In this document: piece by piece, positions 44,290-52,054 of the stretch
How the letters are laid out: each line of letters begins with the position of its first letter
Numbering within the stretch: the first letter of the stretch is position 1
From: Clostridiales bacterium UBA6386
GTDB lineage: Bacteria > Bacillota > Clostridia > Oscillospirales > Oscillospiraceae
Assembly: GCA_002437585.1 (NCBI GenBank)
Contig: DJQM01000035.1
Span: 1-56,198, forward strand
Reading direction: 5' to 3'
Length of the DNA stretch: 56,198 nucleotides
Notes under the pieces: generated by a model
Databases searched by the model: none
What the model saw: only the letters and a program-made list of their open reading frames with translations
Told to the model about the DNA's origin: nothing
Program-made: the position numbers and the translations under genes

Positions 44290-45450
44290 TTACTTTCCAA
44301 ACAGCCGCTCCCACCAAGCGGCAAAGCCCGTAGGCTCCAGCAGCTGCACATGTCCGGCGTACAGGAAGCACCGCTGACCGTCCCGGCTGGTCTCGTACCA
44401 GAGGTTGCCCTGGGTATTGAAGAGACTGCCGTAGACCCGCAGGGTCTGTCCCTCCTCCAGAACTTCAAGCTCCTTGGACCATTCGTCGGTCTGGCTGCTG
44501 CAGGGCATACTCATCAGCTGGGTCTGCCGCCGAACCTGCACCAGCTTGCCCTCAGGATAGTGCTCCTGCCGTCCGCACAGAGCCAGATAGGAATCCAGGC
44601 GGCTGCTGCGGGTGTTGGCCAGCATTTCGTCCACCGCGTCGGGATTTTTATAGAGGGTATACATCTCCGTGCGCAGAGCCTGCCGGTCGATGGTGATGGT
44701 CCCCACGAACCGATCCGGGGCGAAGCCGTTGTAGCTGCTGTAGCTGCCGTAATAGGTAGCCTGCAATAGCTTCCAGAATTCCCAGGCTGCCCCGCCGCCG
44801 ATCAGCGGACAGCCCGCCGACCACATGTACTTGGTGCCGCTGGTGTGGTTGCTGGTGCGGGTATGGATATTGATGGAATCCGCCGGGTGGGCGGTGTAGC
44901 CCTCCGGGGTCATGTAGATGGCGGGAATGGTGTCATCCTCATAGGAAGTACGCATATGCAGAGCCTCATATTCTCCCTTGTGATAGACGGAATACAGCTC
45001 ATAGGTACCGTCCAGAATGGTAGCAGGCCCCACGTCCCCGATTTTGGGCAGCTTCCAGGCTCCGTATTCCAGGGGTCTGTCCGGCAGGGTGCTGGCGTTG
45101 CTGTTGATGTAGGCCAGCTTCAGCCGCCCGGCCGCGTCCTTGCGCAGCACCACGCAGACGGCGGACACCCGGTAGTAGGACAGGTCGGACAGCACGGGAT
45201 CACGCATATTGTCCGAGCAGCCGTCGAAGAGAAACACGGCACAGTGGCCTTCCTCCAGCGCGTCGATCACCGCCTGATTTGTGCGCACATGGTAATCGAG
45301 CATTCGCTCCACATAGACCCGATTTGCCTTGTTTGTAATCCAGGTGCGAAGGCTTTTGTGAAAGCCCTCCTGCTGGGTCTCAGAAGATGCCGGAAGGGCG
45401 CAGGCCAGCAGCAAAGCTAGGCAAAGGGCAATGGAAATGACTTTTTTCAT
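44290..45450 (-). CDS. Secreted L,D-transpeptidase-like (YkuD) protein with C-terminal SH3-like domain
   Basis: A 386-residue exported protein with signal peptide (MKKVISIALCLALLLACALPASS). The central part has an L,D-transpeptidase-like active site: His196 in INIHTRTSNH and Cys214 in WSAGCPLIGGG, in the order and spacing of YkuD enzymes (HG...S.GC). Residues about 330-375 look like a bacterial SH3 domain (LEEGQTLRVYGSLFNTQGNLWYET, FLYAGHVQLLEP). It could cross-link or remodel peptidoglycan, or hydrolyse a related substrate. Divergence from standard YkuD is considerable, so activity is not certain. It is transcribed alone; the start of its leader is next to MITE-like element M2. Confidence 0.75.
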   Translation of the reverse strand: MKKVISIALCLALLLACALPASSETQQEGFHKSLRTWITNKANRVYVERMLDYHVRTNQAVIDALEEGHCAVFLFDGCSDNMRDPVLSDLSYYRVSAVCVVLRKDAAGRLKLAYINSNASTLPDRPLEYGAWKLPKIGDVGPATILDGTYELYSVYHKGEYEALHMRTSYEDDTIPAIYMTPEGYTAHPADSINIHTRTSNHTSGTKYMWSAGCPLIGGGAAWEFWKLLQATYYGSYSSYNGFAPDRFVGTITIDRQALRTEMYTLYKNPDAVDEMLANTRSSRLDSYLALCGRQEHYPEGKLVQVRRQTQLMSMPCSSQTDEWSKELEVLEEGQTLRVYGSLFNTQGNLWYETSRDGQRCFLYAGHVQLLEPTGFAAWWERLFGK

Positions 45451-45468
45451 AGCGTGGAACCTTTCCTA

Positions 45469-45689
45469 AGGAAGCTCTGAATAAATCCGCAAGAGCTGAC
45501 AGCGAGAGATTTTTCATCAGATGAAAGTATCAAAAGCGGAGGAATACTGTATGTACCCGCAAGGGGTATGCCGCATCCGTAAGCCAGCTTGCGCTGGCAA
45601 CGGCTGCGCTATATTTCCCGCTTTTGATACTGCACAGCTGGAGAAAAAGATTCGCTGTTCAGCCGAAGCGGATTTGTTCAGAGTTTTCT
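45469..45689. mobile_element. MITE-like hairpin element M2, flanked by TA
   Basis: Left end AGGAAGCTCTGAATAAATCC and right end, read on the minus strand, AGAAAACTCTGAACAAATCC are inverted repeats that continue inward (GCTGACAGCGAGAGATTTTT versus GCTGAACAGCGAATCTTTTT). TA dinucleotides flank both ends (45467-45468, 45690-45691). The middle contains further palindromes (ACCCGCAAGGGGT; GCCAGCTTGCGCTGGC). There is no coding capacity. With the pullulanase promoter this accounts for the 356 bp gap. Confidence 0.78.
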
Positions 45690-45748
45690 TAATTTGCTGA
45701 CAGTTTACCATTTTTCTCCAGTGCCGTCAATCCCCGGAGGGAAATCCT

Positions 45749-45777
45749 TTACATTCTGTCCGGTTCCGTGTTATAAT
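45749..45777 (+). promoter_or_regulatory. Promoter of the pullulanase-NUDIX gene
   Basis: Plus strand: -35 TTACAT (45749-45754), 17 bp spacer, -10 TATAAT (45772-45777). Confidence 0.65.
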
Positions 45778-45806
45778 TTTCCCAAATACAAAGGAGCGTA
45801 CTGCCC

Positions 45807-48098
45807 ATGACCACTCTTTACGATACCGAAGAATTTGAAACCGCCAACACCTACCCAGGTCACGACCTGGGTGCCTTCTGGACGGAGAGCGTAACCGCCT
45901 TCCGGGTCTGGGCGCCTACCGCCCGGGAGGTGACCCTGCTGCTATACCGGGAGGGTCAGGGTGGTGAGCCTCTGACCCGGCAGCAGCTCCACCCAAGCGA
46001 AAACGGCACCTGGGTCGGTCGGCGGATGGGAAACCTCAAGGGTCTGTACTACACGTTCCTCGTGAACGTGGACGGCCAAATCAGAGAAGCCTGCGACCCC
46101 TACGCCAGAGCCGTCGGGGTCAACGGCCAGCGGGCTATGGTCATCGATCTGACGGAAACCGATCCGGCGGGCTGGGCAGAAGACCGCTCCCCCTTCCGGG
46201 GCAAGGGCATCACGGACGCGGTACTCTATGAGCTGCACATCCGGGATGTTTCCATGCACCGCTCCTCCCGCATCCGGAACAAGGGAAAATTCTTAGGTCT
46301 GACGGAGACCGGCACCCACACCCGGAGCGGCCATCCCACAGGCCTGCGCCATATCCAGGAGCTGGGTGTGACCCACGTCCATCTGCTTCCCGTCTTCGAC
46401 TTCGGCTTCACCGACGAAGCCAGTCCCCAGCCCCAATACAACTGGGGCTATGACCCGGTGAATTACAACGTACCCGAAGGCTCCTACGCCACAAATCCCT
46501 TTGACGGAGCCTGCCGGGTACGGGAAATGAAGCAGATGGTAAAGGCACTCCACGATGCCGGCTTAAGCGTTGTGATGGACGTGGTGTACAACCACGTCTA
46601 CGACCGGGACGGCTTCTGCTTCAACCAAATCGTCCCAGGCTATTTCAGCCGGGGTGCCAGCAACGGCTCCTGCTGCGGCAACGACACCGCCTCCGAGCGG
46701 AGCATGGTGCGAAAATACATTGTGGACTCCGTGAATTACTGGGCGGACGAATACCACATTGACGGCTTCCGGTTTGACCTGATGGGACTGCTCGACATTG
46801 GCACCGTCAATCAGGTCGTCCAGACGGTGAAAAGCCGCCATCCCCATGTGATTTTCTACGGCGAAGGCTGGCAGATGAACACCAGTCCCGTCCGGCCGGG
46901 CACGGAGCTGGCCACCCAGTATCACGCCGCCCTGACCCCAGGATTTTCCTTCTTCTCCGACACCTGTCGGGATCTGCTCCGGGGTTCCATTTTCGATTCC
47001 CGCGCTCCCGGCTTCGTCTCCGGATCCATCTGCGACAAGAATGCCCTGGATGATTGCTTCCGGGGGCTGCCCTACTGGGCTTCCCGGCCGGAGCAGAGCG
47101 TGAACTACGTCTCCTGTCACGACAACAACACCCTCTTCGACCGGCTGACCCTCATAAGCCCCGACGCTCCCCGGGAACGCTTGATCCGTCAGAACCGGCT
47201 GGCGGCGGCCTTCGTATTTTTGTCCAAGGGGGTACCCTTCCTCCAGGCGGGGGAGGAAATCCTTCGCACCAAGCCCAGAGGTCACGGCAAATTCGACGAT
47301 AACAGCTATCGCTCCCCGGATCGGGTGAACGCCATCCGCTGGGACACCCTGGAAATCCCGGAGTATCAGCAGACCCTGGCCTACTATCGGGGTCTGATCG
47401 CCTTCCGGAAGGCTCATGCGGGTTTGCGGCAAACCAGCCGGGAAGGGGTTCTGTCCAGTGTCTTCCCGGTGGAAACCGGAAGCCCCAAAGCGGTATGCTA
47501 CCGGGTGGAGGATCGGTATCACAGCATTCTTGCCATTTTCAATGCCGACGACGATTCCCTGACCATGAATCTGCCCGAAGGGATATGGGATGTGAACATC
47601 CACGGGAAAACCGCGGGCACAGCCCCCCTGTTCCCCGCCCAGGGACAGATCACCGTCCTCCCCTGCTCCGCTACGGTGCTTACCCGAAAAAAGCCGGTGG
47701 ATGTGGTGGCCGCCCTGATCTGGGAAAAGGACAGATTTCTCATCTGCCAGCGGCCTGCCCACAAAGCCCGGGGGCTTCTGTGGGAATTCGTGGGCGGCAA
47801 GGTGGAGCCGGGGGAAACTCCGGAGCAGGCTCTGGCCCGGGAGTGCGCCGAGGAACTGGCCATTCAGGTGGAGGTGGGCAGTCCCTTCTTCCAGGAGTAC
47901 CACGACTACCCGGATATGCGCATTCGGCTGACGCTCTTTCACTGTGCCATCGCCTCCGGAGTACCCCAGCTTCTGGAGCACAAGGCGCTGCGCTGGATCC
48001 GGCCGGAGGAAATTCCGAACTTCGCGTTCTGTCCGGCAGATGTGAATGTGCTGGCAAGGATTTGCCAGGAATACGGCAGCCGGCCGCCGCTAATGTAA
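45807..48098 (+). CDS. pulA: Type I pullulanase fused to a C-terminal NUDIX hydrolase domain
   Basis: A 763-residue cytoplasmic protein (no signal peptide). Residues about 1-625 form a GH13 type I pullulanase: CBM48-like N-terminal domain (FRVWAPTAREVTLLLY), the diagnostic YNWGYDP motif, and catalytic regions MDVVYNHV, GFRFDLMGLLD (nucleophile Asp), FYGEGW (acid/base Glu) and SCHDNNTLFDR. It debranches alpha-1,6 bonds in pullulan-type or glycogen-derived glucans. Residues about 628-763 are a MutT-like NUDIX domain with box GGKVEPGE-x7-RECAEELAI, complete except Ala for the last Gly. No start codon with ribosome site separates the parts, so it is one chain. AAAGGAG precedes ATG 45807. The stop codon lies in or next to repeat element M3. 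Glycogen phosphorylase is nearby. Confidence 0.92.
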   Translation: MTTLYDTEEFETANTYPGHDLGAFWTESVTAFRVWAPTAREVTLLLYREGQGGEPLTRQQLHPSENGTWVGRRMGNLKGLYYTFLVNVDGQIREACDPYARAVGVNGQRAMVIDLTETDPAGWAEDRSPFRGKGITDAVLYELHIRDVSMHRSSRIRNKGKFLGLTETGTHTRSGHPTGLRHIQELGVTHVHLLPVFDFGFTDEASPQPQYNWGYDPVNYNVPEGSYATNPFDGACRVREMKQMVKALHDAGLSVVMDVVYNHVYDRDGFCFNQIVPGYFSRGASNGSCCGNDTASERSMVRKYIVDSVNYWADEYHIDGFRFDLMGLLDIGTVNQVVQTVKSRHPHVIFYGEGWQMNTSPVRPGTELATQYHAALTPGFSFFSDTCRDLLRGSIFDSRAPGFVSGSICDKNALDDCFRGLPYWASRPEQSVNYVSCHDNNTLFDRLTLISPDAPRERLIRQNRLAAAFVFLSKGVPFLQAGEEILRTKPRGHGKFDDNSYRSPDRVNAIRWDTLEIPEYQQTLAYYRGLIAFRKAHAGLRQTSREGVLSSVFPVETGSPKAVCYRVEDRYHSILAIFNADDDSLTMNLPEGIWDVNIHGKTAGTAPLFPAQGQITVLPCSATVLTRKKPVDVVAALIWEKDRFLICQRPAHKARGLLWEFVGGKVEPGETPEQALARECAEELAIQVEVGSPFFQEYHDYPDMRIRLTLFHCAIASGVPQLLEHKALRWIRPEEIPNFAFCPADVNVLARICQEYGSRPPLM

Positions 48099-48254
48099 CC
48101 AATGATGAAATCAGCAAGCGTTATCAGCGAGAGATTTTGGCGCGAATGAAAGTTTGAAAAGCACCGGAATACTCTGTGTATTTCAAGCTTTTCAAACTGC
48201 ACAGTCGGGGCAAAAGATCCGCTGAGAACCGCAGACGATTTCATCAGCGGTTAC
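48095..48254. mobile_element. MITE-like hairpin element M3
   Basis: Left end GTAACCAATGATGAAATC and right end, read on the minus strand, GTAACCGCTGATGAAATC agree at 16 of 18 bases; arms continue inward (TTATCAGCGAGAGATTTTGG versus TTCTCAGCGGATCTTTTGCC). A TA follows the right end and another lies close to the left end. The left end overlaps the pullulanase stop codon (TAA 48096-48098). There is no coding capacity. Confidence 0.72.
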
Positions 48255-48288
48255 TAGGGCAATTTGCACGAACAGATGCAAAGAAAGA

Positions 48289-48317
48289 TTGACAGATGCC
48301 GTCAGCTTGACTATAAT
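48289..48317 (+). promoter_or_regulatory. Promoter of the cytidylate-kinase-like gene
   Basis: Plus strand: -35 TTGACA (48289-48294), 17 bp spacer, -10 TATAAT (48312-48317), a perfect sigma-A consensus. Confidence 0.92.
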
Positions 48318-48350
48318 AGAGGTAAGATACTACCCAAGGAGGTAAGCACT

Positions 48351-48962
48351 ATGGAAAAAAAGATCATCACCATCAGCCGGGAATTCGGTTCCGGCGGACG
48401 CTCCGTGGGTCACATGGTGGCCGAGCGGCTGGGGGTTCCCTTCTACGATAAGGAGCTGGTTGACCAGATCGCGCTGGAGTCCGGCTTTGCCCCCAAATTT
48501 GTGGAGGAAAACGGTGAGCACTCCCCCGGCAGCAGTCTGTTCTCCTATGCCTTTGCCCCCCAGGGGGTGCCCGGCGTGATGAACGGCCTGTCCACCGCAG
48601 ATTTTCTGTGGAACATCCAGTGCAGCGTGATTTTGCAGCTGGCGGAGAAGGGTCCCTGCGTTATCGTAGGTCGGAACGCGGACTACATTCTGAAGGATCG
48701 GCCGGATGCCCTGCATACCTTCATCTGCGCGGACATGGCCTTCCGGGCTGACCGGATCGTCCATCGCTACGGCGAGTCCGACAAAAGCCCCGAGGCTCGA
48801 CTGAACGAGAAGGACAAGCGGCGCAGAGTGAACTACCAGCACTACACCGGCCGCACCTGGGGTCAGGCTCAGAACTATAACATCTGCCTGGATACCAGTG
48901 CCCTGGGCATCGAGCAGTGCGTGGATATCATCTGCGGCATTGTGGAAAATTCCAAGAAGTGA
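48351..48962 (+). CDS. Cytidylate kinase-like family protein
   Basis: A 203-residue P-loop nucleotide kinase relative. It begins MEKKIITISREFGSGGRSVGHMVAERLG, with the SREFGSGGR loop in place of a standard Walker A GxxxxGKS, as in cytidylate-kinase-like proteins of Clostridia. It continues with FYDKELVDQIA, CVIVGRNADYIL (Walker B-like region) and DKRRRVNYQHYTGRTWGQAQNY, NICLDTSALGIEQC at the end, typical of the group. Its substrate is not established; true CMP kinase (Cmk) is normally a separate gene. AGGAGG lies 8 bases before ATG 48351; the open frame to 48264 overlaps the promoter. Single gene with a very strong promoter and a terminator. Confidence 0.9.
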   Translation: MEKKIITISREFGSGGRSVGHMVAERLGVPFYDKELVDQIALESGFAPKFVEENGEHSPGSSLFSYAFAPQGVPGVMNGLSTADFLWNIQCSVILQLAEKGPCVIVGRNADYILKDRPDALHTFICADMAFRADRIVHRYGESDKSPEARLNEKDKRRRVNYQHYTGRTWGQAQNYNICLDTSALGIEQCVDIICGIVENSKK

Positions 48963-48971
48963 TACATAACG

Positions 48972-49005
48972 CCCCGTTTTCGGAGAAAATTCTCTGAAAA
49001 CGGGG
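48972..49005 (+). terminator. Terminator after the cytidylate-kinase-like gene
   Basis: CCCCGTTTTC-GGAG...CTC-TGAAAACGGGG stem-loop followed by TGTATTTCTTTT. Confidence 0.88.
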
Positions 49006-49034
49006 TGTATTTCTTTTAGGCTGTCAAAAGAACG

Positions 49035-49073
49035 TGTCATTGCAAACCATCCCGCAGGATGGTTTGCAATCCC
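49035..49073. repeat. REP-like short repeat variant
   Basis: GTCATTGCAAACCATCC and GGATGGTTTGCAATCC are perfect inverted arms. It shares the CATTGC...GCAATCC ends with the other REP-like units but a different stem. Confidence 0.65.
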
Positions 49074-49161
49074 CGGTCGTTCCAGAAGCCTATCCAGAAT
49101 CCGTAGGAGCCAATGCTCAGGCCCGTGAATTGCAAATTTATCCTTATATTCCAAGCCTTCT

Positions 49162-49311
49162 AGAAACTTTCGGTTCTGGTCCCTCCGGGGGCAATGTTCT
49201 TGTCCCGGCAAGAACATTGATAAGAAGCCGGCTTAGGGGGTGCTGCCGGCAAAGCCGCCCCCCTAAGAACCCCCCGGCCGCACCGCCGGAAGTGCGTCAG
49301 AATGTTTCGGA
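49162..49311. repeat. Two-hairpin intergenic repeat (family R), copy B, uninterrupted
   Basis: Matches 1641-1743 plus 1910-1951 across its length: AGAAACTTTCGG, CCTCCGGGGGCAATG, hairpin ATGTTCTTG...CAAGAACAT, hairpin AGGGGG...CCCCCCT, then CCCCGGCCGCACCGCCGGAAG and a TTTCGG end. It fills most of the 441 bp gap between the kinase-like gene and glgP, in which no gene was found. Confidence 0.85.
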
Positions 49312-49403
49312 TTGTTATACCACATTCTTCCTCAGCTCGCAATGACATGGTTCTTTGACAAAACCAGCCCCGGCCGGTTGGCCGGGGCTGATGCTTCCAG
49401 GAA

Positions 49404-51734
49404 TCAATACGCAATGGGTTTGATGTGCCAGATTTCCTCGGCGTACTGGCGAATGGTACGGTCGGAGGAGAACTTGGCGGCAGAGACCACATTCTCCAGG
49501 CACTTTCTGCCGAAGGCCATCCGGTCGGCATAGTCCCGGTTGGCACGGAGCTTGGCTTCCACATAGGAATCGTAGTCCAGCAGCAGCCGGTACTGATCGG
49601 AGTTCTGACCCCAATCCAGCAAAGAATGGAACAGGTTTCTCAGGCCGTCGTCGGTGGGCACGGTGCCGTCCACCAGGGTGTTGATGGCCCGGCGCAGGTC
49701 GGCGTTGGCATCATAAATGCCCCGGGCATAGTAGGAGCTTCTGCCCTCGTTGATCTGCTCCACGGTGTGGCCGAAGATATACTCGTTCTCCTTGCCCGCC
49801 TCCTGGGCGATCTCCACATTGGCACCGTCCAGAGTACCCAGCGTCACCGCGCCGTTGAGCATCAGCTTCATATTGCCGGTGCCGGAGGCTTCCGTGCCGG
49901 CGGGAGAAATCTGCTCGGACACATCGGCGGCGGGAATGATATGCTCGGCATAGGAGCAGTTGTAGTTCTGCACGAAGACCACCCGCATCTTATCGGCCAC
50001 GGCGGGATCGCTGTTGATCATCCGGGCCACCCGGTTGATATACCGGATGACGGACTTGGCATCCATGTAGCCGGGGGCGGATTTAGCGCCAAAAATGAAG
50101 GCGGTGGGATGGAAATCGGGCAGGCGACCCTCCTTCAGCCGGAAATAGATGTCCACAATGGACAAGGCATTCATCAGCTGCCGCTTATACAGGTGCAGAC
50201 GCTTGACCTGGACGTCGAACAGGAAGTCCGGGTTCAGCATCACGCCCTCGTGGCGGGCGATGACGCTGCACAGCTGCTCCTTCTTCGTGCGCTTGATGGC
50301 ATTGAACCGGGCTACGGTCTCGTCGGTGATCTGATCCTTCATGCCGCTGATAAGATCCAGATTCTTCAGGAAGTCACCGCCCACATGCTCCCGGATCAGC
50401 TCGGTGAGCTCCGGGTTGCACAGACCCAGCCAGCGGCGGGGGGTAATGCCATTGGTTTTGTTCTGGAACCGCTCAGGATAGACCTGATACCAGTCCTTGA
50501 ACAGATCGTCTTTCAGAATCTGAGAGTGGATTTCCGCCACGCCGTTGACGTAGCTGCCCACATACACGGACAGGTAGGCCATATGCGCCACGTTGTCCCG
50601 GACAATGAACAGGTTCGGATGCTCGCTCTTGAGCTTGGCATCGATCTGGCAGATGATGTCCACAATGTCCGGCACCACGGAGCGCAGCAGATCCAGCGGC
50701 CACTTCTCCAGCGCCTCGCCCATGACGGTATGGTTGGTGTAGGAGAAGGTCTTCTGGGCAACTTTGAAAGCATCGTCAAAGCGCATACCCTCCTGCTCCA
50801 GCAGCCGGATCAGCTCGGGGATGGACATGGCGGGGTGAGTATCGTTCAGCTGCACGGCATAGAACTCGCCGAAGCGGCTCAGGTCATCGCCGTGGGCAAT
50901 CTTGTAGATGCGCAGCATATCCTGCAGGGACGCAGAGGACAGAACGTACTGCTGCTTGATGCGCAGACGCTTGCCGTCCCAGGTGGAATCATTGGGGTAC
51001 AGCACCCGGGTGATGTCCTCGGCCTTGTTCTTGGCGTCCAGAGCGCGCAGGTAGTCCTGGCTGTTGAAGGCATCGAAGTTCAGCTCCTCCTCGGCCTCGC
51101 ACTGCCACAGCCGCAGGGTTCCCACATTCTGCGTCTCGTAGCCGATGATGGGCACGTCATAGGGCACCGCCAGAACGGTGTGATCTGGGAAGTGGATTTT
51201 CACGGTGTGGTTATACCGGCGGTAAGACCAGGGATCGCCGAACTTGGTCCAGTCGTCGGCCTTCTCCACCTGGTTGCCGTTGCCGTCAAAGCTCTGCTTG
51301 AACAGGCCGAACTTGTAGCGCAGGCCGTAGCCGGACAGGGGAATGTCGCAGGTAGCGGCGCTGTCCAGGAAGCAGGCAGCCAGGCGACCCAGGCCGCCGT
51401 TGCCCAGGGCATCGTCCTCGATGTCCTCCAGCACGGCCAGGTTCACACCCCGCTGGGCAAACAGCTTCTTCATCTCGTCTAAGATTCCCAGGTTGAACAG
51501 GTTGCTGTAAACCAGCCGTCCGATCAGATACTCGGCGGAGAAGTAGTAGGCCTTGCGCGCATGCAGCCGGGTCTTTTTCGCCTTGCTCCAGTTATCGGAG
51601 ATGGCCATCATCACCGCCTGACCCAGAGCCTCATGAAGCTCCTGGGGGGTGGCGTCCTTCAGAGCTACGTCAAAGTTGTACTTCAGCTGGGCTTCCGTCC
51701 ACTTGAGAATGTTCATACAATTCAGGTTTGTCAT
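49404..51734 (-). CDS. glgP: Glycogen/alpha-glucan phosphorylase
   Basis: A GT35 phosphorylase of 776 residues that releases glucose-1-phosphate from alpha-1,4-glucans. Hallmarks are ALGNGGLGRLAACFLDSAAT, FDVQVKRLHLYKRQLMN, FGAKSAPGYMDAK and the PLP-lysine signature EASGTGNMKLMLNGAVTLGTLDGANVEI region (quoted in part in the family form). It is slightly shorter than the 800-840 residues of E. coli and Bacillus enzymes but has no obvious missing block. Start: GGAGG 8 bases before ATG 51734. It probably works with the nearby pullulanase-NUDIX protein on stored or imported glucans. A perfect 12-bp palindrome sits between its promoter and start, pointing to control by a LacI/CcpA-type regulator. 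Confidence 0.96.
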   Translation of the reverse strand: MTNLNCMNILKWTEAQLKYNFDVALKDATPQELHEALGQAVMMAISDNWSKAKKTRLHARKAYYFSAEYLIGRLVYSNLFNLGILDEMKKLFAQRGVNLAVLEDIEDDALGNGGLGRLAACFLDSAATCDIPLSGYGLRYKFGLFKQSFDGNGNQVEKADDWTKFGDPWSYRRYNHTVKIHFPDHTVLAVPYDVPIIGYETQNVGTLRLWQCEAEEELNFDAFNSQDYLRALDAKNKAEDITRVLYPNDSTWDGKRLRIKQQYVLSSASLQDMLRIYKIAHGDDLSRFGEFYAVQLNDTHPAMSIPELIRLLEQEGMRFDDAFKVAQKTFSYTNHTVMGEALEKWPLDLLRSVVPDIVDIICQIDAKLKSEHPNLFIVRDNVAHMAYLSVYVGSYVNGVAEIHSQILKDDLFKDWYQVYPERFQNKTNGITPRRWLGLCNPELTELIREHVGGDFLKNLDLISGMKDQITDETVARFNAIKRTKKEQLCSVIARHEGVMLNPDFLFDVQVKRLHLYKRQLMNALSIVDIYFRLKEGRLPDFHPTAFIFGAKSAPGYMDAKSVIRYINRVARMINSDPAVADKMRVVFVQNYNCSYAEHIIPAADVSEQISPAGTEASGTGNMKLMLNGAVTLGTLDGANVEIAQEAGKENEYIFGHTVEQINEGRSSYYARGIYDANADLRRAINTLVDGTVPTDDGLRNLFHSLLDWGQNSDQYRLLLDYDSYVEAKLRANRDYADRMAFGRKCLENVVSAAKFSSDRTIRQYAEEIWHIKPIAY

Positions 51735-51840
51735 TGACTATGCCTCCATCATATCGGCGGGAATCCCGCCTGTGTTTCAAACCGCCACGCGGTTGCAAGC
51801 AAACAACGTGGAGCGGACACCTGCCATGCCTTTTCAGGAA

Positions 51841-51852
51841 GGAAACGTTTCC
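51841..51852. promoter_or_regulatory. LacI/CcpA-type operator downstream of the glgP promoter
   Basis: GGAAACGTTTCC is a perfect palindrome with the central CG of LacI-family operators (compare the cre core and MalR/GalR sites). It lies about 15-26 bases past the predicted transcription start of glgP, so a bound repressor could block elongation or initiation. No LacI-family gene is in the window. Confidence 0.65.
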
Positions 51853-51873
51853 AGTCTGCTCCACACCTGTTAT

Positions 51874-51902
51874 AGAATACTGGTATTTTTCCATTTTGTC
51901 AA
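51874..51902 (-). promoter_or_regulatory. Promoter of glgP
   Basis: Minus strand: -35 TTGACA (51897-51902), 17 bp spacer, -10 TATTCT (51874-51879). Confidence 0.75.
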
Positions 51903-51997
51903 GTAAAACCCGTCAAGGACAGGGTAAATTTTGCATTTTGGGCAGATTGTTCCAAGTATCCCCGAAGTTGCGGAGCCTTAACCCCCGGATTCTTTTG

Positions 51998-52027
51998 TTG
52001 ACAGCCGTCCCGCCTTCTTGCTATAAT
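51998..52027 (+). promoter_or_regulatory. Promoter of the zinc-ribbon membrane protein gene
   Basis: Plus strand: -35 TTGACA (51998-52003), 18 bp spacer, -10 TATAAT (52022-52027). It is divergent from the glgP promoter. Confidence 0.8.
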
Positions 52028-52054
52028 AGAAGAAAAGAAAGGAGGCAGATTTGA

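Noticed and set aside
49425..51482. A 685-codon plus-strand open frame opposite glgP
   Set aside because: It is the shadow of glgP, with no domain and no upstream ribosome site.
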